In this document: in pieces, positions 18,695-28,233 of the stretch | How positions within the stretch are numbered: the stretch's first letter is position 1 | Layout of the letters: the number at the start of each line of letters is the position of its first letter | NCBI GenBank assembly: GCA_030263805.2 | Contig: CP136010.1 | Coordinates: 3,735,001-3,799,000, forward strand | DNA from: Pseudomonas sp. FeN3W | Lineage (GTDB): Bacteria > Pseudomonadota > Gammaproteobacteria > Pseudomonadales > Pseudomonadaceae | DNA: 64,000 nt | Direction of reading: 5' to 3' | Made by a program: the position numbers and the translations under genes | Notes under the pieces: generated by a model | Databases searched by the model: none | Told to the model about the DNA's origin: nothing | What the model saw: only the letters and a program-made list of their open reading frames with translations

Positions 18695-20053
18695 ATGACT
18701 ACCCGCATCCTGACCGGTATCACCACTACCGGCACGCCACATCTGGGCAACTACGCTGGCGCGATCCGCCCGGCCATACTGGCCAGCCGCGACGCGACCG
18801 CCGACTCCTTCTATTTCCTGGCCGACTACCACGCGCTGATCAAGTGCGATGACCCGCTGCGTATCCAGCGCTCGCGGCTGGAGATTGCCGCGACCTGGCT
18901 GGCCTGCGGCCTCGATGCCGAGCGTGTGACCTTTTATCGCCAGTCCGATGTGCCGGAAATCCCCGAGCTGACCTGGCTGCTGACCTGCGTCACGGCCAAG
19001 GGCCTGCTCAACCGCGCCCATGCCTACAAGGCGTCGGTGGACAAGAACGTCGAGGGTGGCGAGGACCCGGATGCGGGTGTCACCATGGGCCTGTACAGCT
19101 ACCCGGTGCTGATGGCGGCGGACATCCTCATGTTCAACGCGCACAAGGTGCCGGTGGGGCGCGACCAGATTCAGCACGTGGAAATGGCGCGTGACATTGC
19201 CCAGCGCTTCAACCATCTGTTCGGCAACGGCCGCGAGTTCTTCACCCTGCCCGAAGCGGTGATCGAGGAGAGCGTGGCCACGCTGCCGGGACTCGACGGG
19301 CGCAAGATGTCGAAGAGCTACGACAACACCATTCCGCTGTTCGGCAGCGCCAAGGAACTGAAGGGCGCCATCGCCCGCATCGTCACCGACTCGCGCCTTC
19401 CGGGCGAGCCGAAGGATCCCGATAGCTCGCACCTGTTCACGCTGTACCAGGCATTCGCTACCGCGCAGCAGCAGGATGTATTCCGCCAGGAGCTGCTCGA
19501 CGGGCTGGCCTGGGGTGATGCCAAGCAGCGCCTGTTCGAACTGCTCGACAACGAACTGGGCGAGGCACGCGAGCTGTATCACCAGCTGATCACCAAGCCT
19601 GCCGAGCTAGAGGATATCCTCCAGGCGGGCGCCGCCAAGGCGCGCCGGATCGCCACGCCGTTCCTTGGTGAGCTGCGCGAGGCGGTGGGCCTGCGCAACT
19701 TCCGCAGCGAAGTGAAAAGCGCCGCGCCAGCCAAGAAGAAGTCCAGCAAGGTGGCGCGTTTCGCCAGCTTCCGCGAGGCCGATGGTGCCTTCCGCTTCCG
19801 CTTCTTCGCCGCCGACGGCGAGGAGCTGCTGCTGTCCCGGCCGCTGAGCAACCCGAAGGCGATCGGCGTGCTGACCCAGCGCCTGATCGCCGGCGGCCCG
19901 GATGCCCTGGAACTTCGCGAGGATGAAGGCGATCAATTCACCCTGTGGCTGGACGACGAATGCATCGCCGACAGCCCGCGCTACGAGAGCGCCGAAGCGC
20001 TCGATGCTGCCATGCTGCGGGTGCGCGAGGCGTTGGCCACGCTCGTCGAATGA
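18695..20053 (+). CDS. trpS: Tryptophanyl-tRNA synthetase
   Basis: A 452-residue class I synthetase. The ATG at 18695 gives the usual start MTTRILTGITTTGTPHLGNY, which carries the HIGH-like motif (TPHLGN). The KMSKS loop is present as GRKMSKSYDNTI. The first about 340 residues are the catalytic core. A C-terminal extension of about 110 residues, absent from E. coli TrpS (about 334 residues), begins with a lysine-rich linker (PAKKKSSKVARFASF) and is typical of the long pseudomonad form. Confidence 0.96.
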   Translation: MTTRILTGITTTGTPHLGNYAGAIRPAILASRDATADSFYFLADYHALIKCDDPLRIQRSRLEIAATWLACGLDAERVTFYRQSDVPEIPELTWLLTCVTAKGLLNRAHAYKASVDKNVEGGEDPDAGVTMGLYSYPVLMAADILMFNAHKVPVGRDQIQHVEMARDIAQRFNHLFGNGREFFTLPEAVIEESVATLPGLDGRKMSKSYDNTIPLFGSAKELKGAIARIVTDSRLPGEPKDPDSSHLFTLYQAFATAQQQDVFRQELLDGLAWGDAKQRLFELLDNELGEARELYHQLITKPAELEDILQAGAAKARRIATPFLGELREAVGLRNFRSEVKSAAPAKKKSSKVARFASFREADGAFRFRFFAADGEELLLSRPLSNPKAIGVLTQRLIAGGPDALELREDEGDQFTLWLDDECIADSPRYESAEALDAAMLRVREALATLVE

Positions 20054-20144
20054 CGCGCTGCCGCCAGGGCGGAGCGCTCCATGGAACTGCGCTCCGCGGC
20101 GTTACGGCGATCTCCAAGAATGGGTGTCCCAGGAGGGCTGACGC

Positions 20145-21317
20145 TTGAACGACCTGAGTAAATTGCCAACCACCGAGGGCGCCGCTAAAGTGTCGGCCCC
20201 GTTTCACTACCCAGACTCCGCCATGACTCCTCTTGAGCGCTATCAGGCCGACCTGAAACGTCCTGACTTCTTCCACGATGCCGCCCAGGAAAACGCGGTG
20301 CGTCACCTGCAGCGTCTGTACGACGACCTGGTGGCCGACGATCGCAGCAAGAGCGGCCTGCTCGGCAAGCTGTTCGGCAAGAAACAGCAGGAGCCGATCA
20401 AGGGCATCTACTTCTGGGGGGGCGTCGGTCGCGGCAAGACTTACCTGGTCGACACCTTCTTCGACGCGCTGCCGTTCAAGCAGAAGACGCGTACGCACTT
20501 TCACCGCTTCATGAAGCGCGTGCACGAGGAGATGAAAACCCTCAAGGGCGAGAAGAACCCGCTGACCATCATTGGCAAGCGCTTCGCCGACGAGTCGCGG
20601 GTGATCTGTTTCGACGAATTCTTCGTCTCCGACATCACCGACGCGATGATTCTCGCCACCCTGCTCGAAGAGCTGTTCAAGAACGGCGTGAGCCTGGTGG
20701 CGACCTCCAACATCGTGCCGGACGGCCTGTACAAGGACGGTCTGCAGCGTGCGCGCTTCCTGCCGGCCATCGAGCTGCTGAAGAAGCACACCGAAATCGT
20801 CAACGTGGACAGCGGCATCGACTATCGCCTGCGTGCGCTGGAGCAGGCCGAGCTGTTCCACTTTCCGCTCGATGCCGAGGCCGAGCAGAGCCTGGAGCGC
20901 AGCTTCAAGAGCCTCTTGCCGGAAAACTGCCGGGTCGTCGACAAAGACGTGCTGATGGTCGAGAACCGCGAGATTCGTGCGGTGAAGACCGGCAACGATG
21001 TGGCCTGGTTCGAGTTTCGCGAGCTCTGCGACGGGCCGCGCAGCCAGAACGACTACATCGAACTGGGCAAGATCTTCGGTGCCATCCTGCTGGCCAATGT
21101 CGAGCAGATGAATGTCACCAAGGACGACATGGCGCGCCGCTTCATCAACCTCGTCGACGAGTTCTACGACCGCAACGTCAAGCTCATCATCTCTGCCGAG
21201 GTCGAACTCAAGGACCTCTATACCGGCGGCCGTCTGGAGTTCGAATTCCAGCGCACCCTGAGTCGCCTGCTGGAGATGCAATCGCACGAATACCTGTCGC
21301 GGCCGCACAAGCCCTGA
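20145..21317 (+). CDS. zapE: Cell division ATPase ZapE (AFG1/YhcM family)
   Basis: An AFG1-type P-loop ATPase with Walker A GGVGRGKTYLVD and Walker B VICFDEFFVSD; in E. coli ZapE acts on FtsZ rings late in division. Two starts are possible. TTG 20145 has an AGGAGG ribosome binding site at good spacing and gives 390 residues. ATG 20223 gives 364 residues and the usual N-terminus (MTPLERYQADLKRPDFFHD) but has no ribosome binding site. I list the TTG start on ribosome-site strength, while noting that 364 is the family length I recall. Confidence 0.93.
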   Translation: MNDLSKLPTTEGAAKVSAPFHYPDSAMTPLERYQADLKRPDFFHDAAQENAVRHLQRLYDDLVADDRSKSGLLGKLFGKKQQEPIKGIYFWGGVGRGKTYLVDTFFDALPFKQKTRTHFHRFMKRVHEEMKTLKGEKNPLTIIGKRFADESRVICFDEFFVSDITDAMILATLLEELFKNGVSLVATSNIVPDGLYKDGLQRARFLPAIELLKKHTEIVNVDSGIDYRLRALEQAELFHFPLDAEAEQSLERSFKSLLPENCRVVDKDVLMVENREIRAVKTGNDVAWFEFRELCDGPRSQNDYIELGKIFGAILLANVEQMNVTKDDMARRFINLVDEFYDRNVKLIISAEVELKDLYTGGRLEFEFQRTLSRLLEMQSHEYLSRPHKP

Positions 21318-21328
21318 GGGTAGCCATA

Positions 21329-21408
21329 AGCTGCAAGCTGCAAGTAGAAGCGGAAAAAGCCCGTCGGGCGATCCGCGCTTGTAGGTTGTAGCTTGTAGCT
21401 TGTAGCTT
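21329..21408. repeat. Inverted, degenerate heptamer repeats between convergent genes
   Basis: Two AGCTGCA/AGCTGCAAG units at 21329-21344 face about four CTTGTAG/GTTGTAG units at 21378-21408. The arms are roughly complementary, so RNA across this gap could fold into a long imperfect hairpin. The unit is one base different from the GCTTGCA heptamers at 2581-2622. The right arm ends at the stop codon of the GlxA-type gene. Confidence 0.75.
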
Positions 21409-22401
21409 TCAGCTGCTTTTATGCCGATACTGCTGCCGATACTGGTTCGGTGACAGGTCGGTGTGCTGGCGGAACAGGCGGGCGAAAAAGCTGGCGTCGT
21501 CGTAGCCGACCTCGTAGCTGATCGTCTTGATGCTCTTGCCGGTGGTGGCGAGCAGGCTCTTGGCCGTTTCGATTCTCAGGCGCTGCAGATAATGCAGCGG
21601 CTTGTCGCCGGTGGCGGCCTGGAAGCGACGCATGAAGTTGCGAATGCTCATGCCATGCTGGCGCGCCACGTCCTCGAAGCGAAACTTCTCGGCGAAGTTG
21701 GCTTCCAGCCATTCCTGAATCTGCAGAATCCGCGTGTCCAGATGCAGTTTCTGCCCGCCGAAACCCAGGCGGCCCGGGCTGTAGCTGCGTTGCAACTCAT
21801 AGAGCACGTCACGCGCCATGCCCTGGGCTACGTGTGCGCCGCAGAAGCGCTCGACCAGATACATGTACAGGTCGCAGGCCGAGGTCGTGCCGCCTGCGCA
21901 GTAGAGGTTGTCGCTGTCGGTGAGGTGCTTGTCGGCGCTGAAAGTCACACCGGGAAAGCGCTCGGCGAAATCATTGGCGAAGCGCCAGTGGGTGGTCGCC
22001 TCGCGGCCTTCCAGCAGCCCGGCCTGGGCCATCCAGAACACGCCGGTGGCTTCGCCACAGATGACGCTACCCGCTGCGTGACGCTCGCGTAACCAGGACA
22101 TCACGCCCGGATGCTGCGCACAGAGTGCAGCGAAATCTCCCCAGAACGCCGGGAGGATCACCATGTCGGCGTCGTCCAGCGGGCCATCCACGGCAATGGC
22201 GATACCACTGAAGGTATTCACTGCTTTGCCGTCTGGGCTGACCAGGCGGGTTTCGAAAGCGGGGGTGAGGTCAAGGCCGAGTTGTTTGCCATAGCGCAGG
22301 CTGGCCATGTGGAAAAAATCCTTGGCCTGGGCGAGTGTCGAGGCGAACACCCCTTCGGTGGCAAGTATGCTGACGTGCTGGATCGAGGCGAGATTGGGCA
22401 T
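21409..22401 (-). CDS. GlxA-type transcriptional regulator (DJ-1/PfpI domain plus AraC HTH)
   Basis: A 330-residue protein. The N-terminal half (about 8-190) is a class I glutamine amidotransferase-like fold with the elbow around ICGEATGVFWMA, where the cysteine nucleophile position is not clear. The C-terminal 100 residues hold two AraC helix-turn-helices (FEDVARQHGMSIRNFMRRF, then ISYEVGYDDASFFARLF). Relatives regulate carnitine, glycine betaine or arginine catabolism in pseudomonads; the effector here is unknown. It is divergent from endonuclease V. Confidence 0.88.
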   Translation of the reverse strand: MPNLASIQHVSILATEGVFASTLAQAKDFFHMASLRYGKQLGLDLTPAFETRLVSPDGKAVNTFSGIAIAVDGPLDDADMVILPAFWGDFAALCAQHPGVMSWLRERHAAGSVICGEATGVFWMAQAGLLEGREATTHWRFANDFAERFPGVTFSADKHLTDSDNLYCAGGTTSACDLYMYLVERFCGAHVAQGMARDVLYELQRSYSPGRLGFGGQKLHLDTRILQIQEWLEANFAEKFRFEDVARQHGMSIRNFMRRFQAATGDKPLHYLQRLRIETAKSLLATTGKSIKTISYEVGYDDASFFARLFRQHTDLSPNQYRQQYRHKSS

Positions 22402-22558
22402 GCGATTCTAATTATTGTGGTGAGTAACAAGGTAAATCTGCCGTGTGGCGGCTGGAGCGTCCTATTTTTGTACGCGCCTGTCCAGCCTTAGCTGAAACGA
22501 TGCGGCTGAACCGTCATGGCGACCCGGCGTCGAACCGCTGATGCACAGGAGCGAAGAG

Positions 22559-23287
22559 ATGAGTGAAAGCAGTCAGTATCCGACAGCCCCTTTCGGCGAT
22601 TGGGATGGCAGCCCGGCTACGGCGCGAGCGATGCAGCAGAGCCTGGCGTCGCAGGTGCGCTTGCAGGACGACTTCCCGCCGTTGCGATTGATCGCCGGGG
22701 TGGATGTCGGTTTCGAGGACGGCGGCAGCATCACCCGCGCCACGGCAGTGCTGCTGGATGCCGATACGCTGGAGTTGGTCGGCAGCAGCCTGGCGCGAAT
22801 CCCGACGAACATGCCCTATATCCCCGGTCTGCTGTCGTTCCGTGAGCTACCTGCCGTGCTGCAGGCGCTCGGCGAGTTGCCAGGCGTCCCCGACCTGATC
22901 TTTTCCGACGGCCACGGTATAGCCCATCCGCGCCGTCTGGGCATTGCTGCTCACCTGGGCGTGGTGACCGGCCTGCCCACCATCGGCGTGGCGAAGAAGC
23001 TCCTCACCGGGGCGCACGACGAACTGGATCTGACGCGTGGTGCGCAGGTCGAGTTGCGCGACAAGAAGACCGGCGAGGTGATCGGCTGCGTGCTGCGCAG
23101 CAAGGACAAGGTACGGCCACTGATCATTTCCCCGGGTAACCGGGTCAGCATCGCCACCGCGCCGCAGCTGGTGATGCGTTATGTAACGCGCTATCGCCTG
23201 CCGGAGCCGACCCGGCTGGCCGATCGGCTGGCCTCGCGACGTGAGGAAAAGGCCGCGGCGCGGCGCCTGTCTGGCGTGGCCGAGTAG
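22559..23287 (+). CDS. nfi: Deoxyinosine 3'-endonuclease (endonuclease V)
   Basis: A 242-residue repair nuclease that cuts the second phosphodiester bond 3' to deoxyinosine arising from adenine deamination. I choose ATG 22559 because AGGAG lies seven bases upstream of it; another ATG at 22541 lies upstream of that site. Family motifs are GVDVGF (metal-binding Asp), PYIPGLLSFRE and DGHGIAHPRRLGIAAHLG. The C-terminus, basic and alanine-rich, is a little longer than in E. coli Nfi. Confidence 0.93.
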   Translation: MSESSQYPTAPFGDWDGSPATARAMQQSLASQVRLQDDFPPLRLIAGVDVGFEDGGSITRATAVLLDADTLELVGSSLARIPTNMPYIPGLLSFRELPAVLQALGELPGVPDLIFSDGHGIAHPRRLGIAAHLGVVTGLPTIGVAKKLLTGAHDELDLTRGAQVELRDKKTGEVIGCVLRSKDKVRPLIISPGNRVSIATAPQLVMRYVTRYRLPEPTRLADRLASRREEKAAARRLSGVAE

Positions 23288-23391
23288 CTGGCGGCAGTTT
23301 GTAACCAGGGTTGCCTGTGGCTGCGGCGGTGCTTGCAGCTGGCCTCTCGCAGACGCTAGCCTGCGGGCCTGTTGTCAGCTCGGACCCTACG

Positions 23392-23943
23392 ATGATTCTG
23401 GATTGCGCTACCGGTTGGTGTCAGGGCGTTCGCCACTGCCCGTCACCGAACTTCAACCAGCGGCCGTCCGGCGAGATTTCCCTGCTGGTGATTCACAACA
23501 TCAGCCTGCCGCCGGGGCAGTTCGGCACTGGCAAGGTTCAGCAGTTCTTCCAGAATTGCCTGCAGTGCCATGAGCATCCATTTTTCGAGGAGATCGCCGA
23601 GCTGCAGGTATCGGCGCATTTTCTCATCGAGCGTGATGGCGCGATCACTCAGTTCGTCTCCTGCCTGGACCGCGCCTGGCACGCCGGCGTTTCCTGCTTC
23701 GACGGTCGCGAGGGCTGCAACGATTTCTCCATCGGCATCGAGCTGGAAGGAACCGACGACCAGCCCTTCAGCGAGGCGCAATACCAGGCGCTGATCGAGT
23801 TGTGCCGGGTTCTGCAGCGTGCGTTTCCGGCTATTACGCCCGAGCGGGTTTGCGGCCACAGCGATATCGCGCCGGGGCGCAAGACCGATCCCGGTCCGAC
23901 ATTCGACTGGCAGCGGCTGCGTGCGGCTTCCATTACCTGCTGA
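23392..23943 (+). CDS. ampD: 1,6-anhydro-N-acetylmuramyl-L-alanine amidase AmpD
   Basis: A 183-residue cytosolic zinc amidase that cleaves anhydro-muropeptides in peptidoglycan recycling and so keeps AmpR-controlled beta-lactamase off. Zinc ligands are visible in LVIHNIS (His), CGHSDIAPGR (His) and KTDPGP (Asp), with the catalytic Glu in GIELEG. ATG 23392 gives the normal N-terminus (MILDCATGWCQGVRHCPSPN); the reading further upstream is unrelated. ampE follows after 15 bp. Confidence 0.96.
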   Translation: MILDCATGWCQGVRHCPSPNFNQRPSGEISLLVIHNISLPPGQFGTGKVQQFFQNCLQCHEHPFFEEIAELQVSAHFLIERDGAITQFVSCLDRAWHAGVSCFDGREGCNDFSIGIELEGTDDQPFSEAQYQALIELCRVLQRAFPAITPERVCGHSDIAPGRKTDPGPTFDWQRLRAASITC

Positions 23944-23958
23944 CGAAAGGAACGGACG

Positions 23959-24795
23959 ATGAGTTTTCTGGTGATCCTGCTCGTGCTGCTGGTGGAGAAG
24001 TTCTCCGACTGGCGGCCGCGCCTGCAACACGACCGCCCATGGCTGACGCGCCTGCGCCAGGCAGAGGCCAGCCCGCGGCTGCGCCAGGCACCCTGGCTGG
24101 CGCTGCTGTTGCTGGTGTTGCTCCCAGTGCTGCTGCTCGGCCTGGTGTTGCTTGCACTGGAACCGCTGGCCTACGGCTGGCTGAGCCTGCCGGTGCATCT
24201 GCTGGTGTTGCTTTACAGCCTCGGCCGCGGCCATGCCAAGGCTGAGCTCGGCGCGTTCCGCGATGCCTGGCGTCGTGGCGATGAGGAGGCTGCGGCGCTG
24301 GCGGCCGAGCGTGACGCCGGTCTGCAGGCGCAGGACCCGCCGAGCCTGTTGTCAGCGGTGCAGGCCTGGCTGCTGTGGCGGAGCTACGAGGGCTTCTTTG
24401 CGGTGATCTTCTGGTACCTGCTGCTCGGGCCGATGGCGGCGCTGGCGTACCGGCTGCTGGCGCTGTGCGCCGAACATGCGACGCTCGAAGGGCTGCGCGA
24501 GCGAGCCGAGCAGCTGCGGCATGCCTTCGACTGGTTGCCGGTGCGCGTGTTGCTCGGCAGTTTTGCGCTGGTCGGCAACTTCGTCGCCGTCAACCGAGCA
24601 CTGCTGCACGAGCTGCTGAGCTGGGATGTGCCAGCCCGGCGACTGTTGGCCGATGCAGGTCCGCTGGCCGCCGATCTGCCGTCCGCGATCGACGGTGAGG
24701 CGGGCATCGCGCGGATCGACGGGATTGCGGCATTGCTGGTGCGTACACGGGTGTTCTGGTACGCGGTGATTGCACTCTGGACGATCCTCGCCTGA
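23959..24795 (+). CDS. ampE: Inner-membrane protein AmpE
   Basis: A 278-residue membrane protein with helices at about residues 1-13, 50-72, 130-155 and 250-278, and a cytoplasmic loop after the second helix. It matches AmpE, the partner of AmpD in the amp operon, often described as a sensory or signalling membrane protein. Start MSFLVILLVLLVEKFSDW is typical, with an AAAGGAACGG ribosome binding site upstream. Confidence 0.93.
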   Translation: MSFLVILLVLLVEKFSDWRPRLQHDRPWLTRLRQAEASPRLRQAPWLALLLLVLLPVLLLGLVLLALEPLAYGWLSLPVHLLVLLYSLGRGHAKAELGAFRDAWRRGDEEAAALAAERDAGLQAQDPPSLLSAVQAWLLWRSYEGFFAVIFWYLLLGPMAALAYRLLALCAEHATLEGLRERAEQLRHAFDWLPVRVLLGSFALVGNFVAVNRALLHELLSWDVPARRLLADAGPLAADLPSAIDGEAGIARIDGIAALLVRTRVFWYAVIALWTILA

Positions 24796-25059
24796 CTTTT
24801 CCGCCAGCGGCATCGCTAATGGGCGTTCATAACGCCGCCATATGGGAGTTGTCCGCAGAATGGCTGAAACCCGCATGCTAGACATCTCGCCGGGAGTCTG
24901 GCGGATATACGGCTGCAGGCTATCATTTGGCCATTACCTTAAGTTACAAAAACGTCTACCGATATCCCGTATAACCCGGGCAGATGCCACTCTCTGACGA
25001 GCCCTGCTGCGCGTTGCAACTGCGTGCAAGCCAATACCAATAAAATTGGGAGACGTCGT

Positions 25060-27090
25060 GTGAATAGTCTGTTGTATCCCGCGATCGCATTCATGAACCG
25101 CCTGAGCTTCGGCATGAAGTTCAGCCTGGTCAGCGTCCTGTTTTTCGTTCCCATGCTGCTGAGCAACTACTACCTGGTACGTGACTCGTACCGGGCGTAT
25201 GTCGGTACCCGTAACGAACTGCAGAGCCTCGAGCTGCTCGGCTCGACCCTGCAGGTGCGGCGCAGCATGGAGGACTGGAAAGACCTCGTGCACATCGAGT
25301 CGATCATCGGCCAGACCGGCAATGTCGAGGCGTTGCAGACCCGCCTGAATCGCGTCGAAAGCGAGCTCACGGCACAGTTGCAGGCGCTCGCGCCCGTTGG
25401 TGATGCGCCCGAGCAGGTGGCCGAATTCAATGCCCGTCGCGACGAGCTGGTGACCGGTCTGAACGCCGCCCAGGCGGAGCAATCGTTGCAATCCAAAGCC
25501 GCCATGGCCGAGTCGCTGCTGGGCCAGTCGCAGGTGATGATCAAGCTCGTCGCCGGCCAGTCCGGCCTCAGCCAGGACCTCGAGCGCGAGGTCCGTCTGC
25601 TCGCCGAGCTATTGACCACGGTAACCCCGGCCATCAGCGCATCGCTCGGCGAGGGGCGCGCGGTGGGTTCTTACACCTTCGGTCAGGGCTACCTGAACTC
25701 CGATGCCAGCAATAAGCTGGACAACCTCGTGCTGGAACTGGAAAAACAGCAGGCGCAGTACGCTGCACAATTGCAGGATGCCCTCGGCGCGAGCCGGACC
25801 GCACGTGCCCGGCTCGACGCGTTCGCCAGCGCCAGCCGTGAGTCCTTGCAGGCGAGCCGCGACATCCTGCAGGACGAGGTGATCATGGCCGACGCGCTGG
25901 ACCTGCCTTGGGAGCAGTTCTACGAGCGCATCAGCGCGCAGATGGCCAAGACCTACGAGCTGAACGACGCCATCCTGGCGTTTCTCGATGTGGAGCTTGC
26001 CGAACGGCTGGAGCAGAAGCGCCTGCTCATGACCCTGCTGCTCTCGGCACTGGCGGTGGTGCTGTGCCTGGTGGCCTACCTGTACGCCGGCTTCTATGCC
26101 TCGACGCGCGCCTCGCTGCACCGTCTCGGCAGGATCATGGACAAGGTCGCCGCCGGCGACATGACCGCGCGCTATCAGGTGCAGAGCCGCGATGAGCTCG
26201 GCGAGCTGGGCCAGGTGTTCAACACCACCGTGGCGCAGGTCCGTGAGCTGATCGAGCGAGTCGGGCAGACCGTCGCCGAGGTCGAGCGTCAGGCGCAGCG
26301 GGTCGAAAGCGTCTCCGGCGAGAGCAACCAGACGGTATCCGAGCAGCGTGGGCAGATCGAGCAGGTCGCCACGGCGATGAACGAGATGTCCGCCACCGCC
26401 CAGGAGGTCGCCAGCAGTGCCGAGGCGGCGGTTGGCAGCGCGCAGAGCGTCAACGAGGAAACCGTCAGTGGGCGTGAGCTGGTGGTGACGCAGGTCGGCG
26501 GTATCCAGCGGCTGGCCGGCGAGATCGAGCAATCGGTGCAGGTGATCAACCAGCTGGCTGACGACAGCAAGGCGATCAGCCAGGTGCTGGACGTGATCAA
26601 GACCATCGCCGAGCAGACCAACCTGCTGGCCCTCAATGCGGCCATCGAGGCGGCGCGTGCCGGCGAACAGGGCCGCGGGTTCGCCGTGGTCGCCGACGAG
26701 GTGCGTGGCCTGGCGCAGCGCACGCAGAAGTCCACCGCGGAGATCGAACAGATGATCGCCCGCCTGCACAGTGGTGTCGGTGCGGCGGTGAAAACCATGC
26801 ATGCCAGCCATGCGCTGGCAGAAGACACCGTTGGCCAGTCGGGGCAGGTGGAGCAGGCGCTGGAGAACATCCTCGGCGCGGTGGGGCTGATCGTCGATCA
26901 GAACCAGCAGATCGCCGCCGCGGCCGAGCAGCAGACAGCCGTGGCGCACGATATCGATCGCAACATCGTCGCCATCAACGAGGCTGGCCAGCGTACCGCC
27001 GAGGGCGCCGGGCACACCGAACAGGCGAGCCGCGAATTGAGCCAGCTGGTCGGGCGGTTGCAGCAATTGATCGGTGCGTTTCGGGTTTGA
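25060..27090 (+). CDS. Methyl-accepting chemotaxis protein (chemoreceptor beside ampDE)
   Basis: I choose GTG 25060 (protein MNSLLYPAIAFMNRL, 676 residues), seven bases after GGGAGA; another GTG 12 codons upstream has no ribosome site. Transmembrane helix 1 lies near residues 20-45, a long periplasmic helical sensor spans about 45-325, TM2 is near 328-352 (LLSALAVVLCLVAYLYAGF), then HAMP, then the signalling hairpin (AEQTNLLALNAAIEAARAGE, GRGFAVVADEVR). No C-terminal CheR-docking pentapeptide. The ligand is unknown. The same receptor type follows ampE in P. aeruginosa. Confidence 0.93.
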   Translation: MNSLLYPAIAFMNRLSFGMKFSLVSVLFFVPMLLSNYYLVRDSYRAYVGTRNELQSLELLGSTLQVRRSMEDWKDLVHIESIIGQTGNVEALQTRLNRVESELTAQLQALAPVGDAPEQVAEFNARRDELVTGLNAAQAEQSLQSKAAMAESLLGQSQVMIKLVAGQSGLSQDLEREVRLLAELLTTVTPAISASLGEGRAVGSYTFGQGYLNSDASNKLDNLVLELEKQQAQYAAQLQDALGASRTARARLDAFASASRESLQASRDILQDEVIMADALDLPWEQFYERISAQMAKTYELNDAILAFLDVELAERLEQKRLLMTLLLSALAVVLCLVAYLYAGFYASTRASLHRLGRIMDKVAAGDMTARYQVQSRDELGELGQVFNTTVAQVRELIERVGQTVAEVERQAQRVESVSGESNQTVSEQRGQIEQVATAMNEMSATAQEVASSAEAAVGSAQSVNEETVSGRELVVTQVGGIQRLAGEIEQSVQVINQLADDSKAISQVLDVIKTIAEQTNLLALNAAIEAARAGEQGRGFAVVADEVRGLAQRTQKSTAEIEQMIARLHSGVGAAVKTMHASHALAEDTVGQSGQVEQALENILGAVGLIVDQNQQIAAAAEQQTAVAHDIDRNIVAINEAGQRTAEGAGHTEQASRELSQLVGRLQQLIGAFRV

Positions 27091-27102
27091 CCGCGGCGGT
27101 GC

Positions 27103-27888
27103 TCAGGGCTGCGACCAGCCGAACAGTTCGCAGCTGTTGCGATAGCTGGCAGCGGCCAGCTCTTCGGCGCTGACGCCCTTCAGATCGGCCAGCATCCGAC
27201 AGATCTCCGGTAGCAGTTCCGGGCTGTTGCGCTCGCCGGCATGGCCCGCCGGCGGGATATCCGGCGAGTCGGTTTCCAGCACGATGGCCTCCAGCGGCAG
27301 TTGCTTGAGCACCCGCTGCATGCGTAGCGCCTGTGGCCAGGTACCGGCACCCCCGAGGCCAAGCTTGAAGCCGAGACGCATGTACTCCTGGGCTTCCTCC
27401 CAGCTGCCACTGAATGCGTGCACGATACCGGCGCGCCGCAGCTTGTAGTGTTTGAGCATGGCGACCATCGGCGCGTGGGCGCGACGTACGTGCAGCAGCA
27501 CCGGCAGCTCGAACTCGGCGGCGAGCGCCAGCTGGGCTTCGAGCAGTTCATGCTGGCGCTCGATGTCCGGATCCTCGACGTAATAGTCCAGGCCGATCTC
27601 ACCGATGGCACAGAGTTTGGGCTCACCGCGCAGCCGCTCCAGCCAGTCGCGTAGCCGGCCCAGATGCTCGTCCCGATGCTCGGCGATGAACACCGGGTGC
27701 AGGCCCAGTGCGGCATGAATGGCTGGCTGCTCGCAGGCTAGCTGCCAGACCCGTTCCAGATTCGCTTCGTCCACGCCGAGTACCACGATGCGCTCGACGC
27801 CAGCGGCCACGCTGCGGACGATGACCTGGGTCCTGTCATCATCGAACATCTCGAAATCGAGATGGGTATGGGTGTCGATCAGCTGCAC
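27103..27888 (-). CDS. tatD: TatD family metal-dependent deoxyribonuclease
   Basis: A 261-residue TIM-barrel hydrolase. The metal-binding residues are in DTHTHLDF, GEIGLDYY (Glu), LLHVRRAH (His), VHAFSGSW (His) and ETDSPDIP (Asp). Such enzymes are 3'-5' exonucleases acting in DNA repair or degradation. Of the TatD paralogues, this one is closer in length to the YjjV/TatD type; I cannot assign which. Its end is only 12 bp from the convergent chemoreceptor gene. Confidence 0.92.
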   Translation of the reverse strand: MQLIDTHTHLDFEMFDDDRTQVIVRSVAAGVERIVVLGVDEANLERVWQLACEQPAIHAALGLHPVFIAEHRDEHLGRLRDWLERLRGEPKLCAIGEIGLDYYVEDPDIERQHELLEAQLALAAEFELPVLLHVRRAHAPMVAMLKHYKLRRAGIVHAFSGSWEEAQEYMRLGFKLGLGGAGTWPQALRMQRVLKQLPLEAIVLETDSPDIPPAGHAGERNSPELLPEICRMLADLKGVSAEELAAASYRNSCELFGWSQP

Positions 27889-27938
27889 GACAGGCTCCGT
27901 TAGGTCGGTGGCGGCGGGTGCGTAATGCTACCTGGCCT

Positions 27939-28181
27939 TCAGTGGCTTTCCTCTTCGATCTGGATATCGCTGACGCCTAGCTCCTCAAGCCGCCTGGCTT
28001 CGCTGGGACGTATCGGGTTTTCCCAGGGGGCGTCGACCGCCGCGCGTGGTTCGCGGACGTAATGCAGCAGTATTTCCAGTTCGGCCTGCTCCAGACCGGG
28101 CACTTCGAACGAGCTGATCAGCAGCGAGGCCGGTTCGCCGTTGATGCAGTAATGGATGCGGTAACGCTTCAGATCGGTCAT
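27939..28181 (-). CDS. Conserved small acidic protein of unknown function
   Basis: An 80-residue soluble protein, MTDLKRYRIHYCINGEPASL..., ending DIQIEEESH. Predicted beta strands in the first third and an acidic tail; no membrane segment, no cysteine cluster (single Cys12). I do not recognise a named family. It lies 50 bp upstream of tatD on the same strand, so it may be part of that unit. Codon use is like the neighbours, which supports a real gene. Confidence 0.7.
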   Translation of the reverse strand: MTDLKRYRIHYCINGEPASLLISSFEVPGLEQAELEILLHYVREPRAAVDAPWENPIRPSEARRLEELGVSDIQIEEESH

Positions 28182-28233
28182 GGCGGGCGTCCTGCGGTTG
28201 GCGGCACTGAAGTATCCGACCGCCGAAATCCGC

